A DNA stretch of 64,000 bases from Campylorhamphus procurvoides (Eukaryota; Chordata; Aves; Passeriformes; Dendrocolaptidae), in NCBI GenBank assembly GCA_013396655.1, contig WBMV01001018.1, positions 2,374,778 through 2,438,777 on the forward strand, in the 5' to 3' direction. Under the pieces are notes generated by a model. It did not search any database. It was given only the letters and a program-made list of their open reading frames with translations, and had not been told where the DNA came from. The position numbers and the translations under genes are program-made. Shown here in pieces: positions 23,501 to 37,200 of the stretch (position 1 is the stretch's first letter; each line of letters starts with the position of its first letter).

Positions 23501-25734
23501 TGTATTCCAGAGTGAGCAGTACTGAACAGGCCTGTAGTTTCAGACAGTTGCTATATGATGAGCAATTGCAATGACTAGAAATTGCCTTTTTTTGTTAATT
23601 ATATTTGAGAGTGGTGTGCATGGGGGGGGCTCAACTTAACATCTCTGAAAGCAGATTCCAGAACTGCATAATCCTGTTACTAGAACTACAGACACTCTTT
23701 TGTAGCCATTGCTCAATTGTTTTAGTCATTGCACCTAGTAGCAACATTTTCACTTTATTTACTAAACTTCCATGCTTTAAAAACAAAAAAAAATACTGAA
23801 TTAACAGATTTACAGGGCATTTCAAAATTAAAGTATTCAACATTTCATATGAGTTGCACCCCAGAATGACCTTTAAAATTATGCAACACTGGGAAGACTA
23901 TTTTTACATCAGACCACAACCTTGGCACCAGAAGAGCATTCTGAAAATGAAATATCATAAACGATATTTGTTTTTGCTGCTGTTGGAATGAGTATAATTC
24001 TTATTAATAAGCAGGTAGAGTCTCAAATTATTTCTCATTATTCCAGATGCACTGGGGCATAAAGCCATAGTTTTACATTGCCAGAATTTAGACTACATTT
24101 TTTGGTCTGGATTTTGCGTGTGAGCAAGGGAACAGCTCTCTCAGAAGCAGTTGGGGTTTCCATGTGTGTGCAAAGGATGGGGCAACACTCAGTACTATTT
24201 ATGTTACTCAGGGATCATCCAGCAGTGAGTTTAACATTAGTCCTCTGTCCACAGTCTACATGAGAGCTCTTTTTTTGTGTAAGAGAAAATTAGTTAGTCT
24301 TTCATAGTCAGAAGAAAACATGGTGCTCATATTACCTGATTTCCCAGAAAAAAACAAAACCTAGTCATGCAATTTTTTTAAAAGACTCCTACTACAATCC
24401 CATGTCCTTTTGTAGGAGCCTTTAATAACAACTTCAAGCAACAAACTTCACTATGTTAAGAGAACTTAAATCAGTTTTAGACATCTTTAAAATCTATTTT
24501 TTGTTGTTTTTTATATTCTGAATCCTTTTATCCTACCAAGTACAACATTAAGAAGTATGGTCTGGTGAGAAATCTCCTTCCCAGGAAGAAAAGCATAGAG
24601 CAAGCAATATTTAGCCTCCCTTTTTGTTAAATTTTTCTCTGACGTATCAAGATTTCAGATTATAAATGTCAGGGACTTAGCTATATTTCTTCAGAACATA
24701 GCACATTTTAGCTGATGCCTGCCTTTCATAAATTCTTATTGAATTTATTATATAGGCAAGACAGGACACCAAATGTCATGAAAACATTCTGTGCTTTTTT
24801 TTTCCTTTTTATATAGAAATATTTATGGGCCAGCATAACATGAAATTTTGTTCTTCATCAACATCTTTCGCCTAAAAAATTCTTAGGAGAGCAAATATCA
24901 AGTTATTTAGGATCCTGAAGCACTATAAAAATGCAAACCACATGGCTGCAAACACCAAAGATATCAAAGCCATACAAACATTTCTCAGCAGTGTTGTATA
25001 AACCCATTTCTTTGTAGAAACCTGCAATACTTCATAACAAACTGAGGCCTATGAAACACATGTGTCCAGATAACCAATGGTGCTTCAGGGGTTACTGTAA
25101 ACTTAACCACTCTGCTCACTGAAACCAAAATCCCCAAAGCACTCAATGAAGGCCGTGGCTGGAGTGGAGCTTTGGGCTTTGGCAGGGCCATCTCTTCCAA
25201 ATGGCCAAAGGCACCCGTGTCAGTGTGTGCACAGTGTCAGTGGCCTAGGGGGGTACAGGCAGCCTAATCATCACACACTGCACAGACACCACATTTCAGA
25301 GTCCCCTAGTGATGAAGTGATAAAAATAATAAAAACATACAATTAAACAGAGCCACTTTAATGGAATAAATGATTTGGTTGATTAAAGCTGTGTAGTTTC
25401 CCTTGATCTAACGTTACTCTGGCCTATTTATTTTATATGACTTGTGCTGAAGAGGTCAACACTTAATCTGACACAAGTATCTCCTGGTGCTCGTGAGCAT
25501 GTTGTGATGCTGCTGCCACGTGGTGAGACTCAGGACTTGGCTCTTCTTGACTGTGCTCTGAGGAACACTTTGGGGTCTGCACTCACTGCCACATCCACAC
25601 AATTCTTATTTTGCTGCAGTGTGCAGGTTAACTTTCTGCACATATATACATAGGCAAATCCATACCTATTTATATATTACCATGGAAGCTCATTCACATT
25701 GAAATGTATCTCATCTATTAACTTAGTCGTGTTT
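20523..25734. other. Non-coding DNA, low-complexity CCAA tract inside
   Basis: No gene is supported in this 5 kb. A (CCAA)n-like low-complexity tract lies at 21841-21870, and a G-run of eight near 23623. Open frames peak at 104 codons (22660-22974, minus) without domain resemblance. At 25330-25440 an AT-rich high-complexity stretch with TTGATTAAAGC has mild regulatory texture. Confidence 0.6.
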
Positions 25735-26080
25735 TCCAGGAAATAAAATGAGTCATTTAGAACGGTGGCTGCTGCTTTAAGAGACTCTCTTTCCCGTTGC
25801 CTGGCAGATGGATGGCTATAATGCCATCACTTGATACCACGCCGAATTGTGACTGTGTCATTTTGTTAGAGCCTGCTGGTTCTGTGTAGAAATTTGCTGT
25901 TGGATTAGGGCTTTTGCCAATCCAGGCAGAAGAAAAAGGCTGTTTAATGTGTCTTGAGCTGCCATATGGTGTGGATAAAAGAAGTAGTTTCATGGCAGTC
26001 ATGAAATGTGATGCATATGAGTAAATCCATGTGGCTTTGCCATATTCCCTGTCATACAGTGCACCTGCTGCAATCAGGTA
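25735..26080. promoter_or_regulatory. Candidate conserved regulatory element
   Basis: A high-complexity, repeat-free stretch with clustered binding-site words: an AP-1-like TGAGTCA at 25749-25755 (AAATGAGTCATTT context), a CRE/AP-1-like TGTGTCATTTTG near 25854, TGATGCATATGAGTAAAT (POU/E-box-like) near 26010 and a CAGATGG E-box near 25805. An 81-codon minus-strand frame is not persuasive as coding. The call rests on motif density only. Confidence 0.2.
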
Positions 26081-29000
26081 TTTATATTGAAAATCGCATT
26101 GTCACAGCTCTTGGTCCTGGTTGTACCTCAGAGTCAGAAAACAGGACCTCCCTCTGATGTTTTCAATGCACATGGAAAAGCCAATCACATGAACTGGAAC
26201 GTGAGCTGAGGAAACACTCAGCTTACAGCACAGCTGACTCAAATTATACTTTGGCTTAATATTCATCTACAAATGTATAATATTCACTCAGAATGTCATA
26301 GTATTTTACTGACAAACTTAAATCTCACCTCTGTGTCTCAGACTAGATGAACAGAACATACTATGGAAAGAACTGATAACAGCAGACTCCAAGGAAACTC
26401 ATGAGCCTTAGTTTGGATCTTTCTCTCTTTTGCTGTGATAAATCTCATCCTTCTTCTTCATCCATATCTGCCAGCACTGTGAGTCCAGCAATGTCCACTA
26501 ATATAATTCTTATCTTCTTTTCCTTCACTTCCCTATTTTCTCCCCTTAATCCCTGAAAAGATCTAGAAGAAAGCAAATGGAGGCAAGGAAGGCTTCAATC
26601 TAACGCTACAGCTTTCTCCTCTGCTGGTTAATGGAAGAAATTCTGGTTCCACTGTCGCTTCAGTCCTTCAGGCACTATTTTTCTTGAGGCAGGCAAAGGT
26701 GTTTAGCAGGGAACAGATTTCCCTTAGAGTATATGTGAATGTCACCATCATACAGAAATACCATTACGCTATGGTTATAAGCACTAAAAATCCTACTTTT
26801 ATTGTCATTATTCTTACCAGTGCTCAGTTCTTCAGACATACTCTGTCCAACTAACTGCATCCCTTTAAGGATCTAATTTTCAGACTCTCAGCCTCAGACT
26901 GGCATCCAGAAACACCATTCACAACGGGTGCTCTGCTGATCAGCCACTCAGGGGCACATGTGGAGACAAAACCTGAAGCAATCTGAGGAATTTCAAGGGA
27001 AATAATTAATGTCTGTAGACTAAAGTAGCCTTCAGCATTAGGTGATAGCTGAGGAAAAATTTTCAGGACTATAAAAGTCCTAACATAGTGACTCTGTCTA
27101 AATGCCATTCAGGGCTTCTTAACTGGGGATATTCTTCAGGGCAGCATATAGGCTGTGGAAAATACTATTTCTTTAGCTACCATTTTTCTTCCCGATTTAC
27201 TTGAAGCCTTATATTCACTTGATAAAGGGAAAAAAGGTGCAGAATGTCTGCAGGATTTGGACTGTGTTGTACCCAAAGACTTCTAGCAGGAGTGTTTCCT
27301 CATATAATTTGCATGAAAATACTGGGAACAACTCTTCAGTTTTGTTTAAGGGATCTTTCTAGGAGAGAAAGCAGGGGCAATATGAAGGTAGTGAGGGAGA
27401 GAGAAGATCGTTGTGTTTATTGCACAGCAGAGTGTGCAGCTTCAGCTCTGGAGCACAAAGTTCAGAGCCTCCCAGAGCATCCAAACCAGCTTATCCTGGC
27501 AAACCCCCACTCAGCTTTATCTCCAAACCAGGGCCCAGCCTTATGCACAGCTTCTTCTCATCTGCAGCGCTCATTGAAACACTTGCTACAGTGCTGTCAG
27601 GGCAATAAACAGCAATGTCAAGCCTTATTTTCTGGATGAAATCCATTTAATAAAAGCCAACAGATTTCCAGGAGGGACCAGGATCCCAACAGTGCCTGGA
27701 GAATGATGCTGGCACTGTCACACCTATGTCATGGTCCTGCAGTACAAGCGTCCTGGCCTTGCAAAACTCATCCTTCAGTCTCTGCCTAACTTCAAGTATG
27801 TGCTGAACACAAGGATAGTAAGTGATAGTATGGATCTCAAGAAAGATCAGCTAAGAAGCCATAAAGAAAGCCTAAAGAGACAAACCATAACAAACTAGCC
27901 ATACAGGGTTTTGTATGTGTAACACTCACCCAGGTCCATCCTGCTCAAAGTCTCTTGGTTGTTTTTAAACCTTCTCACCCCTGAAAAGGCCCACATTCCA
28001 ACATAAACAATACCAACCATCTCTCAAGGTACATCAGCTGGAATTTTCTCATCTACAACTTTCCTGCATCCAACGTATTGGATACAACTTTTCTTGAAAT
28101 TGCTTTGTGTGCATTGCATGTTTTGCTAAGAGCTATTTCCCCAGAGCTGGCAGATCACTCCATAGTAGCAGATGTGCCTGCTTTAGAAAATCACTACCAT
28201 AAGGAACAGCATAATTATATTTACTGCTGTTTGTTACTGCACCACATATCGACTAGTAGGGATACTGGTACAATTGAGACTCACTATGAACTTCTTTTCT
28301 TCCTTGGCATAATATACATAATTATGTTTTCTTTCCTCTAATTGCAGCTAAAGATTACCTGCTCACTAATAAACTTTTCTTGCAGTATAAGCCAAAATTA
28401 GGCCCTGCTGAAGGCAACTGAGGATGCATATTAAGTATCAGAAGACTTTGGTTTATACCCTTTTGGGTTTTCCACCTGCCTTATAATTTAACTTTAGTAT
28501 TGGCTTCTAAAAAGGCAAAATCATTGTAACAGAACATGCACTTGCAACAGACTATCCTCTTAAGTTCCATGATATCCATGTATTAGTTACCTGCTGACCC
28601 AAAGCACTACACAAACTTCTGCAAGTATTTAAAGTGCAGTTGAAGATCTGACAAAAACCTTTTGTGCTATTTTAATGTTCAGAACCAAAGGGAATTAAAA
28701 AAGCAAGAAATACTGTCCAGGGGATGATAAAATTTCAAAAAGATTTTATTGAAAACATGTTGCCTGAAACACTCCAGCAGCTTTCTATTTGATAAGTGTT
28801 CTTATCCCTTTTTTGTTTCACTTCTGATTTGAGAATACATATGCTGATTTTCTTTCTCATTTAAATTTCAATTATTGCTCCATTAGTCCTAGATACATTG
28901 TGAATTTGTAGCCTTTTGAAAGCTTATTATAATTCCTACATATGTATGGGGCCAGAAAAACCACTTTCAGATTAAATGAAAGAGAAGAAAAAATATTGTA

Positions 29001-29389
29001 GGTAATTAAAATTACTTCAGTTGTCAAAATGGCAGTGCCATCTACCAGAAGAGCATCTTAGAAATGTATGGTGTGCCTTTAAAATCCAAAGAGCTCAGAT
29101 GACAATATAGCTGTTTCTTCCCTCAGGAATATCCTTGAAGCCTTGGCCCCTCTAATGACAACACACAGTCCTGGCTTCTGTCTCATGACATGGCTCAAGG
29201 TCACACCTGAGAAAGCATCAGCTGATGTCTGGAAAACAAGTTTGTTCTTCCCAAACACGAGAGTTGAAATTCATGGTCACTGTGCATGTTTGCTGGGGTA
29301 ACTCCTGTAAAACAGAGAGGACTGAGACACTGGCTTGCCAGGCTGGCGTTCATACTGTGCATTAGGTAATTAAACCCTGAGTGTGTATG
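26081..29389. other. Non-coding DNA with a pyrimidine-rich stretch
   Basis: A pyrimidine-rich plus-strand stretch at about 26410-26555 resembles the blocks at 5.2-6.0 and 44.2-44.5 kb. A 131-codon plus frame (27244-27639) has no recognisable features. Acceptor-like sites with good pyrimidine tracts occur at 28347 and 28386, but no matching exon was found. Confidence 0.6.
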
Positions 29390-29730
29390 TGTGATTGAAG
29401 TGCAGAACTAACTGACCCACCATTTTCCTTTAAACAGAGGGCAACTCTTGCATTCCATTAGTCAATTATTCAAAAGATACAGTGATTGCCATAACTCCTT
29501 CAAAGAATCCTTTAGAGTATTAGTGCTTACAGGAGGTTAATAATTTAACATTAAAGTGTCCAAGAACAAAATGCCAAGGTCATCAACAAATACGAGTAGG
29601 AAATACTGGTAATGGATCTTGACTTCATAATAAATTAAGAGGTAAAATCAAGGCCAGCCGTATTAAGTGAATATAACACAACATTCAGCTTTTTGATGCC
29701 TATTCTTTTGACAAGTTCAACATTCGATTT
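29390..29730. promoter_or_regulatory. Candidate conserved regulatory element
   Basis: AT-rich but high-complexity sequence with spaced homeodomain words (CATTAGTCAATTATTC near 29455, TTAATAATTTAACATTAAAG near 29538, ATAATAAATTAAG near 29628) and a SOX/TCF-like CTTTAAACAG. It has no repeats and no open frame of note. The texture fits vertebrate developmental enhancers; untested. Confidence 0.2.
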
Positions 29731-30889
29731 ATTTCAACATGTAGAAAAACACTGCACACTATACTTTTGAACTATTGGTGTCTAAATATCACGGCACCTC
29801 AGAATTTCTATGATTAAGTTTTCCCACACAATAGATAAAGAAAAGATCAAGTCCTACTCTCATCATTTAATCCTGGGACCAGATATATTCTAAGTATCCA
29901 CAGGAAGCTCATGTCAAACAGCAAAACTCTGATTACCTGTGTCCTAGGCATGTTTTCTTCACTCAAACATTCTTCTTTCTATTCCAGCCTTTATGTTCCC
30001 ACGACAAACTTGAAAATTACTGCCTCAGTTACAAACAGAAAGCTTATCCTTCCCTTTTCATAGGAAGAAGCCAAATACTGTCCAGAATAACACCATTTCC
30101 CTAGAAAATCCAATCCATGGAATTACAGCCTCTCCCTTCCTAACTCTTCCACACTTTCTTCATTCAAACACAGATGCATTGCTTCGAAAAGCTAAAGACC
30201 ATAAACATTTTACCCTCTGAAAAATCATGTATTCTTTAGATGAAATGCTAAGATACATGTCTCAATGGGAAGCAAACAAAACTGAAAGTAACTAATTCCA
30301 CTCTTTTTTTTCTGTCCCAAAACTCTGCTCCAAACTTCCAAAGGCTGAAGAGCCTCATTAAAAAAAAAACTGGACTAATTTTGATAATTTTTTACTATTT
30401 TATGCTTCTTATATCAAAGCTAAGTGAAATTCAGGAGGGATTTTTTCTTAATATCCCTGAGACTTCTCCCTTAACTTGGTATTTAACCTCTTGTTTAGAT
30501 TCTTTCACTGTTGCTGTTGGAATATCTCAAAATTAGCATCAAGAGAATAATTTTGCATGGTGGAACCCAGAGAAGGGATTTCTATAAACCTGAATGAATC
30601 TCAACCAAGTGATGCTGAATGGCTTTAAACTTCAGCAGAGGGCTCTGGGTAAGGCCCATAAATCCTGGGGAAGCGTTCTTGCTGCATCAGAGAATCCTGC
30701 ATTAAGCCACACATCTTTTCTCCGTGAGACAAAGCAGGACCCTGATTGTGCCAGGGCTGGAAGCCCAGCTACAGGAATCTGTTTGCACAGCTGAGCTGGG
30801 AGAACTCGGCACTGAGTGAAGAGTCAGCTGCTATTGAGCAGGCGTGGCACTCCTGCTGACTTCAGATATCTGGACACTGCAGGGCTACT
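29731..30889. other. Non-coding DNA, nothing recognised
   Basis: T- and A-runs near 30305 and 30360 and a 66-codon frame at 30594-30794. No gene or repeat family is recognised. Confidence 0.65.
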
Positions 30890-31240
30890 CGCTAAAAATC
30901 CAATTTTACTGCTTGAACAGTGAAAAGATTTAATAAAGTCTAACAATTAAATGTACTGCGCATTGTGCTTCTATGGTATAGCTGTATTATTAAAATGAAG
31001 TACGATTTTCACATACTTTATTAACCTTTTTAATCTGGAAACTATTTTTAAAGTATTTCAACTCAGTATTAATTTTTAATTGCTTTTACTTGAGACCCAA
31101 TAGCTTTTTTAATAATTTTGTGACAAACAACATTTATTCATGCCCTTCATTATATGTCTTTAAAGTAATTAACTAAATAAAACATCTACTTTTAGAACTT
31201 TTTTACAGGTGCAGATGAAGGTGCTCAGGTATTTCCAGAA
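30890..31240. promoter_or_regulatory. Candidate homeodomain-rich regulatory element
   Basis: This is one of the densest concentrations of TAAT/ATTA cores I saw in the window: TATTATTAAAATG, TTTATTAACC, TTTTTAATCTGG, GTATTAATTTTTAATTGC, TTTTTAATAATTTTGTGAC and AAAGTAATTAACTAAATAAA, all within 300 bases. They are interleaved with less AT-biased words such as GTACTGCGCATTGTGC. The right edge has a pyrimidine tract ending TTTACAG|GTGCAG, which includes a CAGGTG E-box. AT-richness alone raises the ATTA count, so cross-species alignment is decisive. Confidence 0.3.
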
Positions 31241-34200
31241 TTCTGACACTGACTGCCACAATCTAAGTGAAAGTTTTGGGACAGGAAATCTCACATCAAA
31301 ATTTGAACCAGAGGAAGTTTTGCTTTTTGCGGAAGTAGCCAGTTAGCAAAGACTGAGGAAAGACAGAGATTATCTAGACTGATAGAATATTAATCTAAAA
31401 TTCCAAAATCTTTCAGTTACTAGTACAGCTTCAGCATCTCCAGTCTCTTGCTTGGCAATAAGGACAAGCAAAAAGCTCTTCAAAGGGGCTCTGATGTTAC
31501 AAAAAGAAGAAAGAGCAACACATTTCATCAATTCCCCAAACAGCAACACAAAACTGCAAAAAAAGAACCACTGAAATAAATTGATCAAAATATTGATTTT
31601 GCTTGCAAGAAAAAAGCTAGAGCTGAAAATGAGACCATTTTTTTAGTTTCTCTCTAACTAGCAAACTTGCAAAATGAGAATCCAGCTTTGGCATGTGCAC
31701 ACTGCAACTTCCAAATATCTACAACTTTATCCAAGTTGCATGGATTTCTAAGCAGAATATAAAAAGTATTTCTCTCTTTTCATGAAATGTAAAGTCCTTG
31801 CTCTAAAATATGGCAGTACTGTTAAATTTTCAAGGGAAATCTTGAACACTGAAAAGCAGTGACTTTCCCTTTCTCATTCTGAGCCCTTTTTTTTTTTATT
31901 TTTTTTTGAAAGGAAAGAAGATTTGATACAAAAATTGAGCATAGCACGATATAGAAAACTCCATTGCTGAGCAGCAGATTCTGGTAAAATTGTAGGCAAT
32001 TGAAAATCCAGCACATGGAGAGAAAATAATCTTTCTTTTGGCTGCTTATAGCATTCTGAGTCAGTGTCTGCCCAAAAGCTGGGAGCTGTGACACACTCCT
32101 TTTCACTTCAGTGTAGTCTGATGCCTTCCTACTGGCTTTCTCATGCTGTTATTAAGTAGTACCAATTCTATCTATCCCAAACCTCATCAAGCTTTCCACA
32201 GACCAATTCCAATTTCTAATTTAGCTCATCTCAGTTAAAATGTCTCCTTCACTCAGCATAATACTTAATGAGTACCATGAACTCAGCTTCCTGAGGAATA
32301 CCATGTATTAAAATGATGCAAAGTCAAAAAATGTGTTTAAAATCTCACGCAGTTTTCAATGTTCAGGGGCAGGTAAAGCAGCAGGTTTTACCCCCAGTCC
32401 CTCAGGACATGGCTAGCCCTTTACTTCATCTAATTTTAGAAATTAATTGTGAAATCACTGGCCATAAACAGAATATGAGAACTAGGCAATAAGAACTAAG
32501 GCCACAAAGTTACCAACCTCAGGAAAAAGAATTTTCTGAAGAAAATAATGGCTTACATTTCTGCCCTGAGCCACTGGAAGATGGTATAACTAGACACTGT
32601 CCCTCGACATCAACACAAATTGGACTGTGCCCTGCATGTCAGGAAAAACACAGTGGGGATGACAAGTCAAAACCAGGGCAAATCAGTTGTTTCAAACTAT
32701 GTAAGGAGAGCTGATGTGGCTCACGGCATCCCTTGGGTAGAAGTTAAAGTATACCTGCAACAAGGTAAGTATGAATTTAACCCAAAACAATAACTAGGAA
32801 AGGCAAGTAAATAAAAATAATGCAGCTGCCAAAGAATCATTATCTTGGCAGGTTATGATGGCACAGCAACAAGCCTCCTGCTGTCAAGGGACAAGCTTCT
32901 GGAGAAACGAGACGTGATGATTTCCAGTTGCAGAAGTACACAAGACTTGGAAGTGGGAATTGTGTCTAGGACCACAACAGTAGCTAGGTATAAACTGGCT
33001 ATGTATCTTTTTAATTCATCCATAATACAATTCCTTAGATGTAAATCACATGATAACCCAATCTACAGGGCCTGGGCAATCCCAAATACTGTGGCAAACT
33101 GCCTTCTGATCCTATCAGTGGGTTGCTCCAAAGATCTCAGTGCTGCACACTCTGGGGAGCAGCAGTTTGTCTGCACCACCAGTGGACACCAAACCACCTA
33201 CACAGCATTACACAGAGGACTTGCAGATCCACTGCAATGGCATGGACTCCCACTTCAAATCTTCAGCTTTTGGGAACATGGAAGAACTAAGAGTTCACAG
33301 ATTTGCATTTTTCAGAAGTCAGGACTGAAAGGAAACCTGCAGTGAGAAACTTGCATTTCACAGCAGCTTTTTCACAAGCCACACTATACCCAAAAGCTGA
33401 GTGATGTATGTGTACGTGCAGACACCACACAAACACGATGGAAATTAATGCCAGTTATAAATTCCCATGACTACCCTGATACGTAGAACATTTAGGAGCT
33501 GAGAGATGACTAACACCTTAAAAAGATCATTCTCTGCTGCGGAAAAGGTTTCTATTTGAAAGCAAATGAATATAAACATCCAAGTGAACTGGAGACAAGC
33601 TGTGGGTGTTCGTGTTCAAAATGCACAGGTAGTCCATGCAGTTGTTTGCACTTTGCCATCTTTGGTAACTCTTTGATTTCAGACTCAGTGCCCCATTAGA
33701 AGTCAGAAAAGATGGCCTGCACAGACAACAAAGGGCCCCTGTGCCTTTCACTGCCCAGGTTTGCACAGATGTTGCCTGAAAGGTAACATATCTTTAGCAT
33801 ACAACACCTAGATGAGGTCATACTGATCTGAAACAGGAAGTATTTCCATATTTTTCTCTAAAGAATCAAAGAACGTGATCCACAATGACACTGTGAAGTA
33901 GAAATTAGCATTGAAGGGTTTCCCTGCCACCTCAACCACTAATTCATGGCAAAGACCTCAACTCAGCACTATATCCTTAAACCAGTTTGAGTGCTGTCTT
34001 ACATAGGTATGGCCTGAAACCTACACTGTTTTCTGAATCATTAGTAAAGCAAAGTCCTGGAAATGTCTTTTCAACCACCCTCTTCAGTTTGCTTAGGCAG
34101 TTATCTGTCTATATAAAGCACACTGTTTCTTTCCTGTTATGTACATGGCTTGTGAGATTTAACTCAGAAGTAATTAATAGGTCCAAGGAAAGATCATTTA

Positions 34201-34250
34201 AAAATATAAAGTGTTGTAAAGTATTGGAATAACTGATGCTGCCTTAGAGT
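31241..34250. other. Non-coding DNA containing the longest chance frame
   Basis: The longest open frame of the window (32845-33345, plus, 166 codons) lies here. It has no domain, no signal peptide and no match I recognise, and its first ATG is not embedded in an exon-like context. A perfect donor consensus (AAG|GTAAGTAT) at 32764/32765 follows about 58 open codons, but no acceptor could be paired with it. A broken T-run lies at 31887-31907. Confidence 0.6.
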
Positions 34251-37200
34251 AATTATTTCTCCTGTATTAAGGCATCTAAAGAATGAATGAGCATGATCCA
34301 CAGTGAGACTGAGTAGACCATCAGCACACAGATATATTTATATTCTGTCTGTGTACGCCTCACAGATACATATATTAGGTATCCTACATATAAAATAAAG
34401 AAAATCCAGTCTAAGGTGTGAAATCTAAACAGTATTTTATTCCAAGATTTCTGCATGAAAAGGCATTTCACTGGCTTTATCTACAATTCTCCTGTTGCTC
34501 TTACATCTTGAACTATACTCCTAGTTTTACATTGACCTCAACACGCGCATAGGATAGATACATGGGCCATAGCCCCCAGATATTGTCATTTTATTGCTCC
34601 TAAGAGAGAGGACCATGCAAACAGAACAGTGCAAGCTGCTGCTGTTAGAAGGTTCAGAACTCTGTACCAAGTGATGCCCTTGCCAGTGGAACTCCTTCCA
34701 TGCCATGAAGGAAGCACAGACACCCCAAACACACCACCCATGTGCAGGGAGAAATGCAGAGATGACAAGACACAAGGCCATCAGTTTATTCAGCCCTTGT
34801 ATTTACAGATGCAAGCTGTAATCTTTTGATCAATGCTGTGTTTTAGGCATGTCACAATAAGCTCACACCCCCAGACCTTTCAGCAAATTAATGCTGGCAG
34901 TTCCTGCTGGATAGAACTGCTGCAGTAAAGGCAACGAGATAAATCCTTAGAGGGAAAGTATTTCCAGCTTTGAGAAACTAGCAGACAGAAAGTTTGCATT
35001 CAGATTTCAATGCATAAAGCACCTACAGAACCATAAAAAGGGGGTGAAACAAACTGCTAAAATGCCATTTTAAATGCTGGTGAAGTATTAATAACAACAT
35101 CTTTAATATCAGTAACATTTACAGTAGATACCAGTACAGGAGGAAGTGCACGACTTTCATACAAGAAGCCAAGTATCAAGTGCAGTGACATCCTCATGAT
35201 TGTTCTGTGCCAAAAAAACAAGATAAAAACAGTACTAAAACCCCACCTAAGTTGAGGGGGACAACTCATTTTTGGGGCTGGTAACCTCCTGTGTGTGTGA
35301 AACACTGATGGTCAGTGTTCAGGCACAGAGAGCCCAACAGTCCAGCTCACATTGCCTGCCTACCTCAGCCACCAGAGAAAATGAATGGTGGATCCATTAT
35401 TGGATTTCCCTCCCTCAGTAATGTCAATTCCTTTAAACCAGAGTGCCCTGTTCTGTCAATTCAGCAATCTCCAGGCTGTGCCCTGGTATGTTCACTGTAA
35501 GGGAAATAAAGAAAGGGTAGATACCAGCATAAAGAAACTATATCACCACATGCAGAGTTTAACTGATTGATATGTAAGGTAACTCTTCTTCCTTGGCTGA
35601 ACCAAATCAAAAGTATTTGCTCTGGAGATCATTTAGAGTTTACAAAACAATTTTTATGTGTTCAGTTAACTACAAACTCTGCTTCTAGAAAAGCTGATAT
35701 ATTGAAATAAAAGGTCTGTGTCTGACTGTAGATGCAGCATTGTACCTGACTGCCAGCAGGTGATCAGTCACAAAAACACACCTGTGAACAGACGTCTTGT
35801 GTTTGTAATTTAACATACAATTTTCTAAGATTTTAAAGACTTGTATCTTATTCACTGTGCAAGAACGTTTTTCAACCTGAAAACCTCAACTTACACATTA
35901 CAGAGAACATCTCCAAGATCACTGAAGCCTCTGTGTTTCTCAAGTCAGCCATTCCCCCTCCCCAAACCCCCTTTCTTTCCCGTTTTCCATATGCTTTTGC
36001 GGCAGTTCTATCCATCAAAAGTGCACTAAATAACCCAAATTTTTCTTCTTTCTCTTTCCATCTCTTCTACCTCAAATAGCTGAATACTTGCATTTCAAAG
36101 GAACTCTTTGGAAGGCAGTTATTTCATCGAAATTCTCAGCTGCTAAATGTTCTCCTGCTGAGACACCTGGGTCCAAACCTCCCATCCAAATCTGTGTGAA
36201 ACAGTGTCACGTTGCTTCTTAGAATATCCTTGCTCAAGAAAGCCCAAAAATCCATTCTCATGGAGGTGTTTAAAGAGTAAAAGGGAAAGGAGCATGGCTT
36301 GCAAGCTGCCAGTTTGCTCATTTGCTCATTGCTGTATCTTTCCCCCATTATTATTTACAAGTTGTTGACTTTTCTTATAAGCAGGGACCTCATTTCCTTA
36401 GCTGTATGTTTAGCATCCAGAGAAAGGCATTCCATACCAGTCATAATGGCAGCTTTGTGAACTCCTCTAGAAAGGTAAAGTTGAAATATTATCCTTCTGC
36501 AGTGGACTTAGGCCTTTTTTATTATTATTATTTCATCCTAATAGAAGCACCTTTCATTAATACCTACCAACACTCTCATTTCATTAATGCTGATTCTGTA
36601 AATGGAAATAAAGACAAGTTCCTTCACAGAGACTCCTTTTTAAAGGCACCATCCCACGTCTGTAACTATGTGTCAAATGAATATCCTAGATTTTTTTAAT
36701 CTTTATATTAATTTAATAACCTAGAATATTTTTGTGACTCCACCTGTGAAGCAAAGCCTTAGGCAGCACACGTGCACAGTCCAGCTGGCCTTCCAGTGCA
36801 CAGGTACACACCCCTGGCCAAGGTTTGTGAGCAAAACAGCACTGCCCAGAAACAACTACACTGAACTCAGGCCAGCAGGTTTTCTCCTAATGCTTTTGAA
36901 ACTTCTGAAACCCAACTGGACTCTGATTTCATCAAGAGCCTTAATTTAATACCAATTTAGAGGGAATTCACTCTTCTCAATACACACAGCCAGTACCACT
37001 GTAGAAGCCTTATGGGTCCCCCAATAGCAATCCTGAAGACATGGACCTGCTGCCAGTCCTGTGCTGTACCTGCTGGCCCCACAGGGACATCTCAGTGGAT
37101 CCCATGTCTAAGAGGGCACCACAGCCGTATTTCAGCTCCTAAATCACTTCTTCAGAAATGTCGTGTCAAATCTAAACAGAGTAGTAAAGCTGAGGTCATT

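Noticed and set aside
32591..32764. About 58 stop-free codons ending at a perfect GTAAGT donor
   Set aside because: No acceptor could be paired upstream. Perfect donor words occur by chance many times in a window of this size.
32845..33345. 166-codon open frame, the longest in the window
   Set aside because: No domain, signal peptide or family resemblance. One such frame is not surprising in 64 kb read in six frames, and the interval lacks paired splice sites or promoter context.
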